From NCBI GenBank assembly GCA_945876665.1, contig CAMCPC010000017.1, forward strand, positions 1 to 11,371: a stretch of DNA of 11,371 nt, read 5' to 3'. This document shows positions 6,253 through 11,371 of the stretch, in pieces (within the stretch, counting starts at the first letter, position 1; every line of letters starts with the position of its first letter). The translations under genes and the position numbers were made by a program. The notes beneath the pieces were generated by a model, which saw nothing but the letters and a program-made list of their open reading frames with translations, ran no database searches and was not told the DNA's origin. The DNA is from an uncultured Oscillospiraceae bacterium (lineage in GTDB: Bacteria; Bacillota; Clostridia; UBA1381).

Positions 6253-7788
6253 TTACAAAAGCGGCGCTACAAGGCGCGTTATATGTCCGATAAGACGAGT
6301 GAAAATATTGAAATGCCTGATGTCCTCAAGCGTAATCTTCTGCGATTTTTCAATAGTGTCCTTAAAATCCCTTTCAATATCAATAATTGCGGGAACGTCC
6401 AGCATATACGCCGCACATTCATAATGCAGATACAAACTTCTGTAATCGTGATTTATAGTTCCGACAATAGCTCTGTGTCCGTCGCTTATGGACATCTTTG
6501 CATGAACAAAGCCGGGAGTATATTCATAAATTTCAATACCCGCCTTTATAAGCTCCTTGTAATACGTCCTTGCAAGATAGAACGCATACGGTTTATCGGG
6601 GATATGGGGCATTATTATCTTCACGTCCACACCGCGCTGAGCAGCATACTTCATGCTTTCATACATCTCGTCGTCAATAACAAGATACGGCGTCATTATA
6701 TATACATAATCCATAGCGTTATCCAGATTATGGATATATGCCCTTTTACCGATATACATATCATCAAGCGGCGTGTCGCCGAATGGTATAACGAAACCGT
6801 TTGCGCTCACAGGAGTTTTTTCGGAAGCTGTAATATACTCTCCGCCGTCCTCAATATTTTCTTCATAAACGTTCCACATATCAAGGAACATGGACGTAAA
6901 GCCTGCCACCGCATCTCCGCGGAGCATAAAGCCTGTGTCCTTCCAGTGACCGAAGCGCTCCTTTTCATTTATATATTCATCAGCAAGATTTATTCCGCCG
7001 CTGAACGCGACATCACCGTCAATCACAATAATTTTTCTATGGTCACGGTTATTCTGATGCGTGGATATGAGCGGAACTATAGGCGAAAATACATGGCACT
7101 TTATCCCGTACCTTTCAAGCAACTCGTTATAATGTCTCGGCAGAGTTGTCAGACAGCCCATAGCGTCATATATAAGGCGCACCTCAACTCCCTGCCTTGC
7201 CTTCTGTTTGAGAATTTCAAGTATCTCGTGCCACATACGGCTTGTGGAATTGATAATAAAAAATTCCATAAATATAAATTTTTCCGCTTTCGCAAGCTCA
7301 CGTTTCATGTCCTCGTACATTCTCTCGCCTATAGGGTAATACTGCACCGCAGTATCCGAATAAGCGGGCGAACCTCCGTAGCGTGACAAATATCCCGCAA
7401 AAGCCCCTTCGAGTTTATCTGTGAGCGCTATGTTTTTCATGACCTCCTCATTCTCCGTAAGGTACTTTTTATTTACCTCCTGAGCCTTGTTATAGTCATC
7501 ATTTATGCTGTACGAAATAGTTCCCGTGCGTGTAAATAAGTAAAATAACACTCCGAATATAGGTATTATGGATATAAGCGTTATCCAAGTCATTTTAAAT
7601 GTGGTTTCCTCTGTGCGGTTTACCTCGTATATTATCATAACTGCGCTGAGCAGAGTGGTAAATCCCATAAGGACCTTTGAATAATCCGATATCCATATAA
7701 ATATTGCAATAAATGCGGCAATCTGCATGAGCAGCATCAAAAGCGCAAAAAATTTATTGGAGTACAGGAGCTTGCTTAGCTTCTTCAT
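6253..7788 (-). CDS. cls: cardiolipin synthase (phospholipase D family)
   Basis: The 511-residue protein fits the usual cardiolipin synthase length (about 480-515). Two N-terminal hydrophobic segments (about 13-33 and 38-54), plus a third near 68-86, match the PLD-nuclease N-terminal membrane region. The catalytic part has two HKD motifs: H250-R-K252-IIVI-D257 in NRDHRKIIVIDGDVAFSGG, and H429-A-K431-MSIS-D436 in GFVHAKMSISDGHRAIVGT. These pair to move a phosphatidyl group between two phosphatidylglycerol molecules, giving cardiolipin and glycerol at the inner membrane. The ATG is preceded by AGAGGGGG. Only 24 bases separate it from the DUF5662 gene upstream, and no promoter is visible in that gap, so both are probably transcribed from 8390-8418. 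A long open frame on the opposite strand is a shadow. Confidence 0.95.
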   Translation of the reverse strand: MKKLSKLLYSNKFFALLMLLMQIAAFIAIFIWISDYSKVLMGFTTLLSAVMIIYEVNRTEETTFKMTWITLISIIPIFGVLFYLFTRTGTISYSINDDYNKAQEVNKKYLTENEEVMKNIALTDKLEGAFAGYLSRYGGSPAYSDTAVQYYPIGERMYEDMKRELAKAEKFIFMEFFIINSTSRMWHEILEILKQKARQGVEVRLIYDAMGCLTTLPRHYNELLERYGIKCHVFSPIVPLISTHQNNRDHRKIIVIDGDVAFSGGINLADEYINEKERFGHWKDTGFMLRGDAVAGFTSMFLDMWNVYEENIEDGGEYITASEKTPVSANGFVIPFGDTPLDDMYIGKRAYIHNLDNAMDYVYIMTPYLVIDDEMYESMKYAAQRGVDVKIIMPHIPDKPYAFYLARTYYKELIKAGIEIYEYTPGFVHAKMSISDGHRAIVGTINHDYRSLYLHYECAAYMLDVPAIIDIERDFKDTIEKSQKITLEDIRHFNIFTRLIGHITRLVAPLL

Positions 7789-7812
7789 GAAAATTCCCCC
7801 TCTTTCCGGAGC

Positions 7813-8334
7813 TTATCTGAGTGATTTTATATATGCAAAGGTTTTCTCCTCGCCCTCTTTCTGGAGCATACGGAGCCACCCTTCAAGCAGCGCAGCCGTT
7901 TCAGGGTGCATACTGCTTTTAGCATTTCCTCTTTCAAAATACTCTATAGGATTATCACCTGTGTAATTATCGCCAAGGTATATTTTGCCTGCGGCAACAC
8001 GGTCGCAGAACATTTCCTTGACATATTTAAGCGGCATCTTCACCGCTCCCATACGGCGAGTTTCCGGATTATAATCCGTCCAGTATTCAAAGTGATGTCT
8101 GTTTCTGCCCTTGTGGTGCATCCATGCCAATGAATAGCCGTATTCTTTTCTTTCCGCCTCCGTAGGGCTTCTGTCACCCAAGTAAAACCTTGCGCCCGCA
8201 AAAAATTCCGTTGGGCTGTATTTTGATAAATCATGGCGCAGACCCTGCCACAGAATACCGCACTTATAGCAATGGTATATCACCTTGTGCCTGTGCCGCG
8301 TTATCGTTGAAAAATGTTTTATCAAATGCCACAT
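7813..8334 (-). CDS. DUF5662 family protein (HD-like, unknown function)
   Basis: This is a 173-residue soluble protein with no signal or membrane segment. It resembles the DUF5662 family. Visible signatures are HRHKVIYHCYKCGILWQGLRHDLSKYSPTEF near the N-terminus, AWMHHKGRNRHHFEYWTDY in the middle, VKMPLKYVKEMFCDRVAAGKIYLGDNYTGDNP, and a C-terminal MHPETAALLEGWLRML. The spaced His residues and the HDLSK motif look like a metal site of the HD type. A hydrolase or phosphohydrolase role is therefore plausible, but this is inference; some databases attach misleading names such as catalase to relatives. The ATG at 8334 follows GAGGAAG by about 10 bases and a recognisable promoter. The gene lies directly before cls in the same operon, which hints at, but does not prove, a link to phospholipid metabolism. 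Confidence 0.85.
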   Translation of the reverse strand: MWHLIKHFSTITRHRHKVIYHCYKCGILWQGLRHDLSKYSPTEFFAGARFYLGDRSPTEAERKEYGYSLAWMHHKGRNRHHFEYWTDYNPETRRMGAVKMPLKYVKEMFCDRVAAGKIYLGDNYTGDNPIEYFERGNAKSSMHPETAALLEGWLRMLQKEGEEKTFAYIKSLR

Positions 8335-8389
8335 ATCGTCAGACTTCCTCTTGAATTATTATATGTAAATGGCTTTTCGCCGTGAGACT

Positions 8390-8418
8390 ATTCTATCACA
8401 AATAAATACAATTTACAA
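8390..8418 (-). promoter_or_regulatory. promoter of the DUF5662-cls operon
   Basis: On the minus strand TTGTAA (8418-8413) and TAGAAT (8395-8390) have a 17-bp spacer, and TGTGA precedes the -10 box as an extended -10 motif. It stands about 55 bases before the ATG at 8334. Confidence 0.75.
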
Positions 8419-8508
8419 CAACAAAAATGCTCTCTTTTCTCTTTTTACCATTATTTGATTGATTACCCGCCGGCATTATAGTAAAATTTCATAACTTATA
8501 CCTTAATC

Positions 8509-8533
8509 AAAAAGAGCTGCACGCCGGCAGCTC
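8509..8533 (-). terminator. intrinsic terminator of the HPr-like gene
   Basis: The 7-bp stem GAGCTGC (8514-8520) with GCAGCTC (8527-8533) has a 6-base loop. On the minus strand it is followed by five T residues (8513-8509). It lies 29 bases after the HPr stop codon. The plus-strand side also has TTTTGTT, which may give weak activity in the other direction. Confidence 0.88.
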
Positions 8534-8562
8534 CTTTTGTTCTTAATTTGTCTGACTGTTTT

Positions 8563-8820
8563 TTACAAATTCTCTCTGAAATAGTTTTCCAGAGCATTTG
8601 CGGCTTCTGATTCATCGTTACCCTCAATCTTAATGGTAACGCTGTCGCCTTTCTTCACGCCAAGGCATGTAACTGTAAATAGTCTTTTCAAATTTTCAAC
8701 TCTCTGATTATATTCAATGCTAATATTCGACATATAGTTCTGTGCCTCTCTCACAAGCTGTCCGGCACCTCTCGCGTGAATTCCCTGTTCTCCTTTGATT
8801 GTGTAAGAAAATTGTTTCAT
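8563..8820 (-). CDS. HPr-like phosphocarrier protein, atypical (Arg46, Gly18)
   Basis: This 85-residue protein has the full HPr length and fold pattern. H15 sits in GIHARGAGQLV and R17 is kept, so the site phosphorylated by PTS enzyme I is present. Two usual positions differ. The proline normally after R17 (HARPA) is G18, and the serine at position 46, phosphorylated by HPr kinase in Firmicutes, is R46 in NLKRLFTVTCLGVKKGDSV. The protein may thus still carry phosphate on histidine but cannot be Ser46-phosphorylated for CcpA-type catabolite control. It may be a second, specialised HPr paralogue. No ptsI or PTS permease genes are in the window, and the gene has its own promoter and terminator. 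The ATG at 8820 has GGAGG 8 bases upstream and gives residue numbering identical to canonical HPr; an earlier in-frame ATG at 8856 lacks support. Confidence 0.88.
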   Translation of the reverse strand: MKQFSYTIKGEQGIHARGAGQLVREAQNYMSNISIEYNQRVENLKRLFTVTCLGVKKGDSVTIKIEGNDESEAANALENYFRENL

Positions 8821-8883
8821 GGTTAAAACCTCCATTTCATCAGAAAATATATCCAAAAAGGATTATTCCCTTGATTGACCGTT

Positions 8884-8912
8884 ATTATACCCACGATAGT
8901 CGGATTTGTCAA
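8884..8912 (-). promoter_or_regulatory. consensus sigma-A promoter of the HPr-like gene
   Basis: On the minus strand TTGACA (8912-8907) and TATAAT (8889-8884) are spaced by 17 bp, both perfect matches. The leader is about 55 bases. The rest of the gap up to the WYL gene (8913-9036) holds AT-rich sequence with an imperfect dyad at 8960-8985. I see no convincing terminator for the WYL gene there. Confidence 0.92.
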
Positions 8913-9036
8913 TGGAAACTTCAAGAAAACCATCTTTTTGACAAATTTTCACGATCGGTTAACATAATTTTTATGAAATTTGTTAGGAGATTTTTCCAGT
9001 TTGTATAACACTAACTTACACTATAATATGCGCCGT

Positions 9037-10032
9037 TTAGTTGTCTGCTGCATACTGAGAAGCTACATTATTGATATATTCCGCATATTTCTGCGCCTCT
9101 CCGGACGGAGAAAGGATTTTCACACCTTTTCCCAATCCCGTAAGCCATCCGTAAAACTGCGCGCTGACATTGACCTTCACCGTTGCGGTAAAGCTGCTGT
9201 CATCATTCTTATGTATAATTGCCTCCTTACCAAAGCGGTCCATGACAACTCCGATAAATTTATTTTCAAAGTATATTTCAAGCTCGCTCTCGTTTCCCGC
9301 AAACATTCCAAAGGTGCTTTTTGAAAATGATGCAATATCAAATTTTCCAAACTGCTCACTGCCCTCGCGCATTTCCTTCGTAATTTCTATGCCGAGCATT
9401 TTGTCCACTCTGTAATGGCGTATCTGTCTGCTCTCATCATCATAAGCAATAAGGTAATAATTTTCATCATCCCACGTCAGTACCCACGGACTGACGGTGT
9501 AATAGCCGCCATTCTTTTTCGGCTCAAGCTTCTTATTGATAGTCCATTCGCAATATTTATACCGTATTTTTGAATCTGATGAAATGGCGGAATGAATTTT
9601 ATCTACATTATAATATATACTTTCGTTCATGGTCTTAATTCTGTTTGAAACCACGACCTGACTCTGCAGCTCCTTAGCCTCGAAATGTCCCGCAAGCTTT
9701 TCGATTTTATTTATAAGCTCGCGCGATTTCTTTTCGGTTATAAACTTTGACGACTGTACCGCGTCCACAAGCAGCTTAAGCTCGGGCAGCTCAAAATCCC
9801 TCGACGCAATGTAATATCCCTTCGGCTCACTGCGCCGACTCAGAATATCCAATCCGAAAAGCTTCAGCATTTCAATATCATCGTAAACGCTTTTTCTTTC
9901 AGCCTCAATACCCTGCGCCTTTAATCCCTTGATAATATCAGCTGTGGATATGGCATGCTCCTCGTCAGTATTTTCCATAAGCATCTGCATTATATATAAT
10001 ATTTTCAGCTTCTGAAATTTCGTTTTCCCCAT
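9037..10032 (-). CDS. WYL-domain transcriptional regulator
   Basis: The 331-residue protein begins with a winged helix-turn-helix (about 5-75: KFQKLKILYIMQML, then ISTADIIKGL and ERKSVYDDIEMLKLFGLDI), the layout of YafY/DeoR-like regulators. A linker precedes a WYL domain (about 140-225, with YTVSPWVLTWDDENYYLIAYDDESRQIRHYRVDKM) and a WCX-type C-terminal domain (about 240-325, LEIYFENKFIGVVMDRFG and VSAQFYGWLTGLGKGVKILSP). WYL domains are thought to sense ligands, often nucleic acid or nucleotide-like; the ligand here is unknown. The ATG at 10032 is preceded by GCGGAGTG. The gene follows the sugar-binding lipoprotein gene by 40 bases, and a 20-bp palindrome lies directly upstream of its ribosome site. 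Regulation of itself or of the lipoprotein gene is plausible but unproven. Confidence 0.9.
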   Translation of the reverse strand: MGKTKFQKLKILYIMQMLMENTDEEHAISTADIIKGLKAQGIEAERKSVYDDIEMLKLFGLDILSRRSEPKGYYIASRDFELPELKLLVDAVQSSKFITEKKSRELINKIEKLAGHFEAKELQSQVVVSNRIKTMNESIYYNVDKIHSAISSDSKIRYKYCEWTINKKLEPKKNGGYYTVSPWVLTWDDENYYLIAYDDESRQIRHYRVDKMLGIEITKEMREGSEQFGKFDIASFSKSTFGMFAGNESELEIYFENKFIGVVMDRFGKEAIIHKNDDSSFTATVKVNVSAQFYGWLTGLGKGVKILSPSGEAQKYAEYINNVASQYAADN

Positions 10033-10047
10033 TTTTCACTCCGCTAA

Positions 10048-10067
10048 TTTAACGGTTTACCGTTAAA
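10048..10067. promoter_or_regulatory. 20-bp palindrome upstream of the WYL regulator gene, possible operator
   Basis: TTTAACGGT (10048-10056) and ACCGTTAAA (10059-10067) are perfect 9-bp inverted arms around TT, starting 15 bp before the regulator's ATG. A poor promoter may sit just upstream on the minus strand (TTGCGC at 10098-10093, AATAAT or TAATAA near 10069-10075), so the palindrome would cover its transcription start. It lacks a U-tract in the minus direction, so it is a poor terminator for the lipoprotein gene. An operator is the better reading. Confidence 0.55.
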
Positions 10068-10072
10068 AATTA

Positions 10073-11128
10073 TTAATATACGTCCTTCCACTGCGCAATG
10101 TTAGTGCTGTCAAATTTAAGCAGATCACCAAGCATTACCTCGCTGCCCCCGTCACTGTCAACGCTAATAGTTCTGCCGCCAAGCGTTCCCGCATTAAAGC
10201 TGTCTCCGACAGCTCCCGTAATTGTGCCGTCAGCAAGCGCGTCCATTGTGTATCCCGCAAGGTAGCCTATATCAACGATATTCCATAAAAATACCATAGG
10301 ACTTATTCCGTTTTCAATATAAGGCGCCATCTGTGACGGCATACCCAAACCTGTCAGCTTAACATCAGATTCCTCCTCCTCCAGAACCTGCGCCGCAGCA
10401 AGCATGCCTACTGACGTTGGTGCTATTATAACCTTGACATCATCGTTAGCTAAAAGCCCCTTTGTTTCTGTTGTGGATTTGGTAAAGTCATCATCGCCGT
10501 ATGCAACGCTTACAACAGGTGTATTTGCATACTTTTCCGGATTCTCCGAAATTTCCTTATTCATGTAATCAAGCCATAAATTCTGATTGGTCGCCTGATC
10601 GGTCGAAGTAAGAATTGCAATTCCACCGTTTCCGCCGACAATTTCATAAGCGGCTCTGATAAGCTCACGACCGATTTTTTCAGGGTCTGCCTGCTGAATG
10701 TGCGTCTGTCTTGCGTCCTTATTCACGGCACTGTCAAACGAAATGATTTTTATCCCATCATTCATTGCTTTCTGCAGCACAGGCGACAGCGCGTCCGCAT
10801 CATTTGCTGCAACAGCTATACCTGATACCTTTTGCTCTATAAGCGATTCTATAATCTCAATCTGCTTTTCAGGTGTTGTAACCTCCGGTGATTTGTAAAG
10901 AGCCTGCGCGCCTGTTTCACGGCATGCTGTTTCAAATCCTTCATACACTGTCTGCATATAAGGATTCTGAATATCTTTGCCGACAAAAGCATATGTATTA
11001 GTAATATTTGTATTTTCAACCTCCGGAGAAGGTTCTGTGCTGTTATTGCCCACACAGCCCGAAAGAGCAGCGATACACATCATTGCCGCGCATGATATAG
11101 AAATAATTTTTCTGATACTTGTTCTCAT
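10073..11128 (-). CDS. sugar-binding lipoprotein of the RhaS/LsrB type (ABC transporter substrate-binding protein)
   Basis: From ATG 11128 the protein has 351 residues. It carries a lipoprotein signal: MRTSIRK, a hydrophobic core, and the lipobox LSGC with C25 as the lipid-attached cysteine. The mature part is a periplasmic-binding-protein type 1 fold: YAFVGKDIQNPYMQTVYEGFE, IIESLIEQKVSGIAVAANDADAL, GIKIISFDSAV, and later GLGMPSQMAPYIENG, VFLWNIVDIGYLAGYTMDAL and GDSFNAGTLGGRTI. The last group resembles rhamnose (RhaS) and autoinducer-2 (LsrB) binding proteins. A five-carbon or six-carbon sugar or sugar-like signal is the likely ligand, but which one cannot be read from sequence. No permease or ATPase gene is adjacent; the next gene in the operon is a WYL regulator. 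AGGAGGGG lies 9 bases before this ATG. The longer in-frame start at 11197 would bury the signal peptide and is rejected. Confidence 0.9.
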   Translation of the reverse strand: MRTSIRKIISISCAAMMCIAALSGCVGNNSTEPSPEVENTNITNTYAFVGKDIQNPYMQTVYEGFETACRETGAQALYKSPEVTTPEKQIEIIESLIEQKVSGIAVAANDADALSPVLQKAMNDGIKIISFDSAVNKDARQTHIQQADPEKIGRELIRAAYEIVGGNGGIAILTSTDQATNQNLWLDYMNKEISENPEKYANTPVVSVAYGDDDFTKSTTETKGLLANDDVKVIIAPTSVGMLAAAQVLEEEESDVKLTGLGMPSQMAPYIENGISPMVFLWNIVDIGYLAGYTMDALADGTITGAVGDSFNAGTLGGRTISVDSDGGSEVMLGDLLKFDSTNIAQWKDVY

Positions 11129-11185
11129 GTTATATATCCCCTCCTGAAATATAACTACATATTTTAGATTTATTTCCTTTCTTAT

Positions 11186-11191
11186 ATTATA
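11186..11191 (-). promoter_or_regulatory. likely -10 box of the sugar-binding lipoprotein gene
   Basis: TATAAT on the minus strand (11191-11186) lies about 58 bases before the ATG at 11128 in AT-rich sequence. I find no good -35 box at the right distance (TTTATT at 17 bp), so an activator may be needed, or the call may be wrong. Confidence 0.45.
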
Positions 11192-11228
11192 CAACAAATT
11201 AATGTAAAAATAAATACAAATATCAGTG

Positions 11229-11286
11229 AAAATTAAAATTTTTTTTAAAAAAAAGTGTTGACAAATAGTTTGGTGTCTGTTATAAT
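11229..11286 (+). promoter_or_regulatory. strong tRNA promoter with an upstream A/T tract (UP element)
   Basis: TTGACA (11258-11263) and TATAAT (11281-11286) are spaced by 17 bp, a perfect consensus. Directly upstream, 11229-11254 is 26 bp of A and T only, in long A and T runs, as in UP elements of stable-RNA promoters. Confidence 0.9.
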
Positions 11287-11293
11287 AATTCTT

Positions 11294-11311
11294 GTCGCTG
11301 ATTAGAGCGAC
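11294..11311 (+). repeat. small hairpin at the 5' end of the tRNA precursor
   Basis: GTCGCT (11294-11299) and AGCGAC (11306-11311) form a perfect 6-bp stem with a 6-base loop. It sits right at the expected transcription start and 7 bases before the mature tRNA. Confidence 0.55.
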
Positions 11312-11318
11312 TAAATAT

Positions 11319-11371
11319 GGGAGTTTAGCTCAGCTGGGAGAGCGTCTGCCTTACAAGCAGGATGTCACAGG
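11319..11371 (+). tRNA. tRNA-Val (anticodon UAC), 5' part, cut by window edge
   Basis: The first 53 bases fit the cloverleaf: acceptor GGGAGTT (11319-11325), TA, D-arm GCTC...GAGC (11328-11343), anticodon stem TCTGC/GCAGG (11345-11349/11357-11361), loop CTTACAA with anticodon TAC at 11352-11354, variable ATGTC, and the start of the T-arm ACAGG. The UAC anticodon reads valine GUA codons. The 3' part and any further tRNA genes lie beyond the edge. Confidence 0.95.

Noticed and set aside
6283..7386. A 367-codon open frame on the plus strand opposite cls
   Set aside because: It lies wholly antisense to cls, whose two HKD motifs and length are intact. The translated product is rich in His, Ile and Arg with no recognisable domain, and no promoter or ribosome site supports it.
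8468..8529. Direct repeat CGCCGGCA at 8468-8475 and 8522-8529
   Set aside because: Eight bases, near-palindromic, two copies only. One lies in the terminator loop, and I see no structure that needs both.
8456..8540. A possible small RNA on the plus strand, with TTGATT and TATAGT boxes before the hairpin at 8514-8533
   Set aside because: The boxes are weak with a 16-bp spacer, the U-tract on this strand is short and broken, and the hairpin is fully explained as the terminator of the HPr-like gene.
8821..8856. A 12-residue N-terminal extension of the HPr-like protein
   Set aside because: It covers the GGAGG ribosome site for ATG 8820, and the shorter form matches HPr length and residue numbering exactly.
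8938..8985. TTGACA on the plus strand at 8938 followed by an imperfect AT-rich dyad at 8960-8985
   Set aside because: The -10 candidate (TAACAT) is poor and no plus-strand gene follows. The dyad has mismatches and one G-C pair, too weak to call a terminator for the WYL gene.
11129..11197. A longer start for the sugar-binding lipoprotein
   Set aside because: It would put 23 residues before a typical lipoprotein signal peptide and spans the -10 box and a strong ribosome site.

Overview
The window looks like chromosomal DNA from a low-to-moderate GC Gram-positive anaerobe of the class Clostridia, probably gut-associated. Several things point that way: Shine-Dalgarno sites of the AGGAGG type, near-consensus sigma-A promoters with 17-bp spacers, stalk-domain (copper-amine-oxidase-N-like) secreted proteins, an MBOAT/DHHW acetylation pair, a DUF5662 protein, a WYL regulator and a GH112 phosphorylase. 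This is inferred from gene families and signals; no rRNA is present to place the species.

Layout. Positions 1-264 (-) hold the 5' end of a GH112 beta-galactoside phosphorylase gene with its own promoter. Positions 377-2234 (-) are a two-gene operon: a secreted stalk-domain protein followed, one base later, by a membrane-anchored glycerophosphodiester phosphodiesterase, with a consensus promoter upstream and a terminator at 341-365. A divergent promoter drives an aldo/keto reductase with two C-terminal [4Fe-4S] motifs (2429-3538, +). Next comes an MBOAT acyltransferase plus DHHW protein operon (3622-6210, +), probably for O-acetylation of a surface polymer. A bidirectional terminator (6218-6246) separates it from a convergent operon on the minus strand: DUF5662 protein then cardiolipin synthase (8334 down to 6253). 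Further along the minus strand are an HPr-like protein (8563-8820), a WYL-domain regulator (9037-10032) and a lipoprotein sugar-binding protein of the RhaS/LsrB type (10073-11128). The window ends inside a tRNA-Val(UAC) gene on the plus strand with a strong promoter.

Themes. Much of the window concerns the cell envelope: phospholipid synthesis (cls), glycerophosphodiester turnover (GDPD), surface-polymer acetylation (MBOAT/DHHW) and secreted or anchored proteins. A second theme is sugar uptake and utilisation (GH112, sugar-binding lipoprotein, HPr-like protein). No transposon, phage or CRISPR sequence is visible.

The most notable structure is at 3553-3624. A perfect 14-bp inverted repeat has its left arm inside the spacer of a perfect-consensus promoter and its right arm containing the AGGAGG ribosome binding site of the MBOAT gene. 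The T-tract after the stem runs into a TTG start codon. The same 72 bp can therefore serve as terminator of the upstream gene, promoter of the downstream gene, and a ribosome-site lock that acts only on read-through RNA. Other points worth attention are an HPr-like protein with Arg at position 46 where the regulatory Ser normally is, and a 20-bp palindrome just before the WYL regulator gene.
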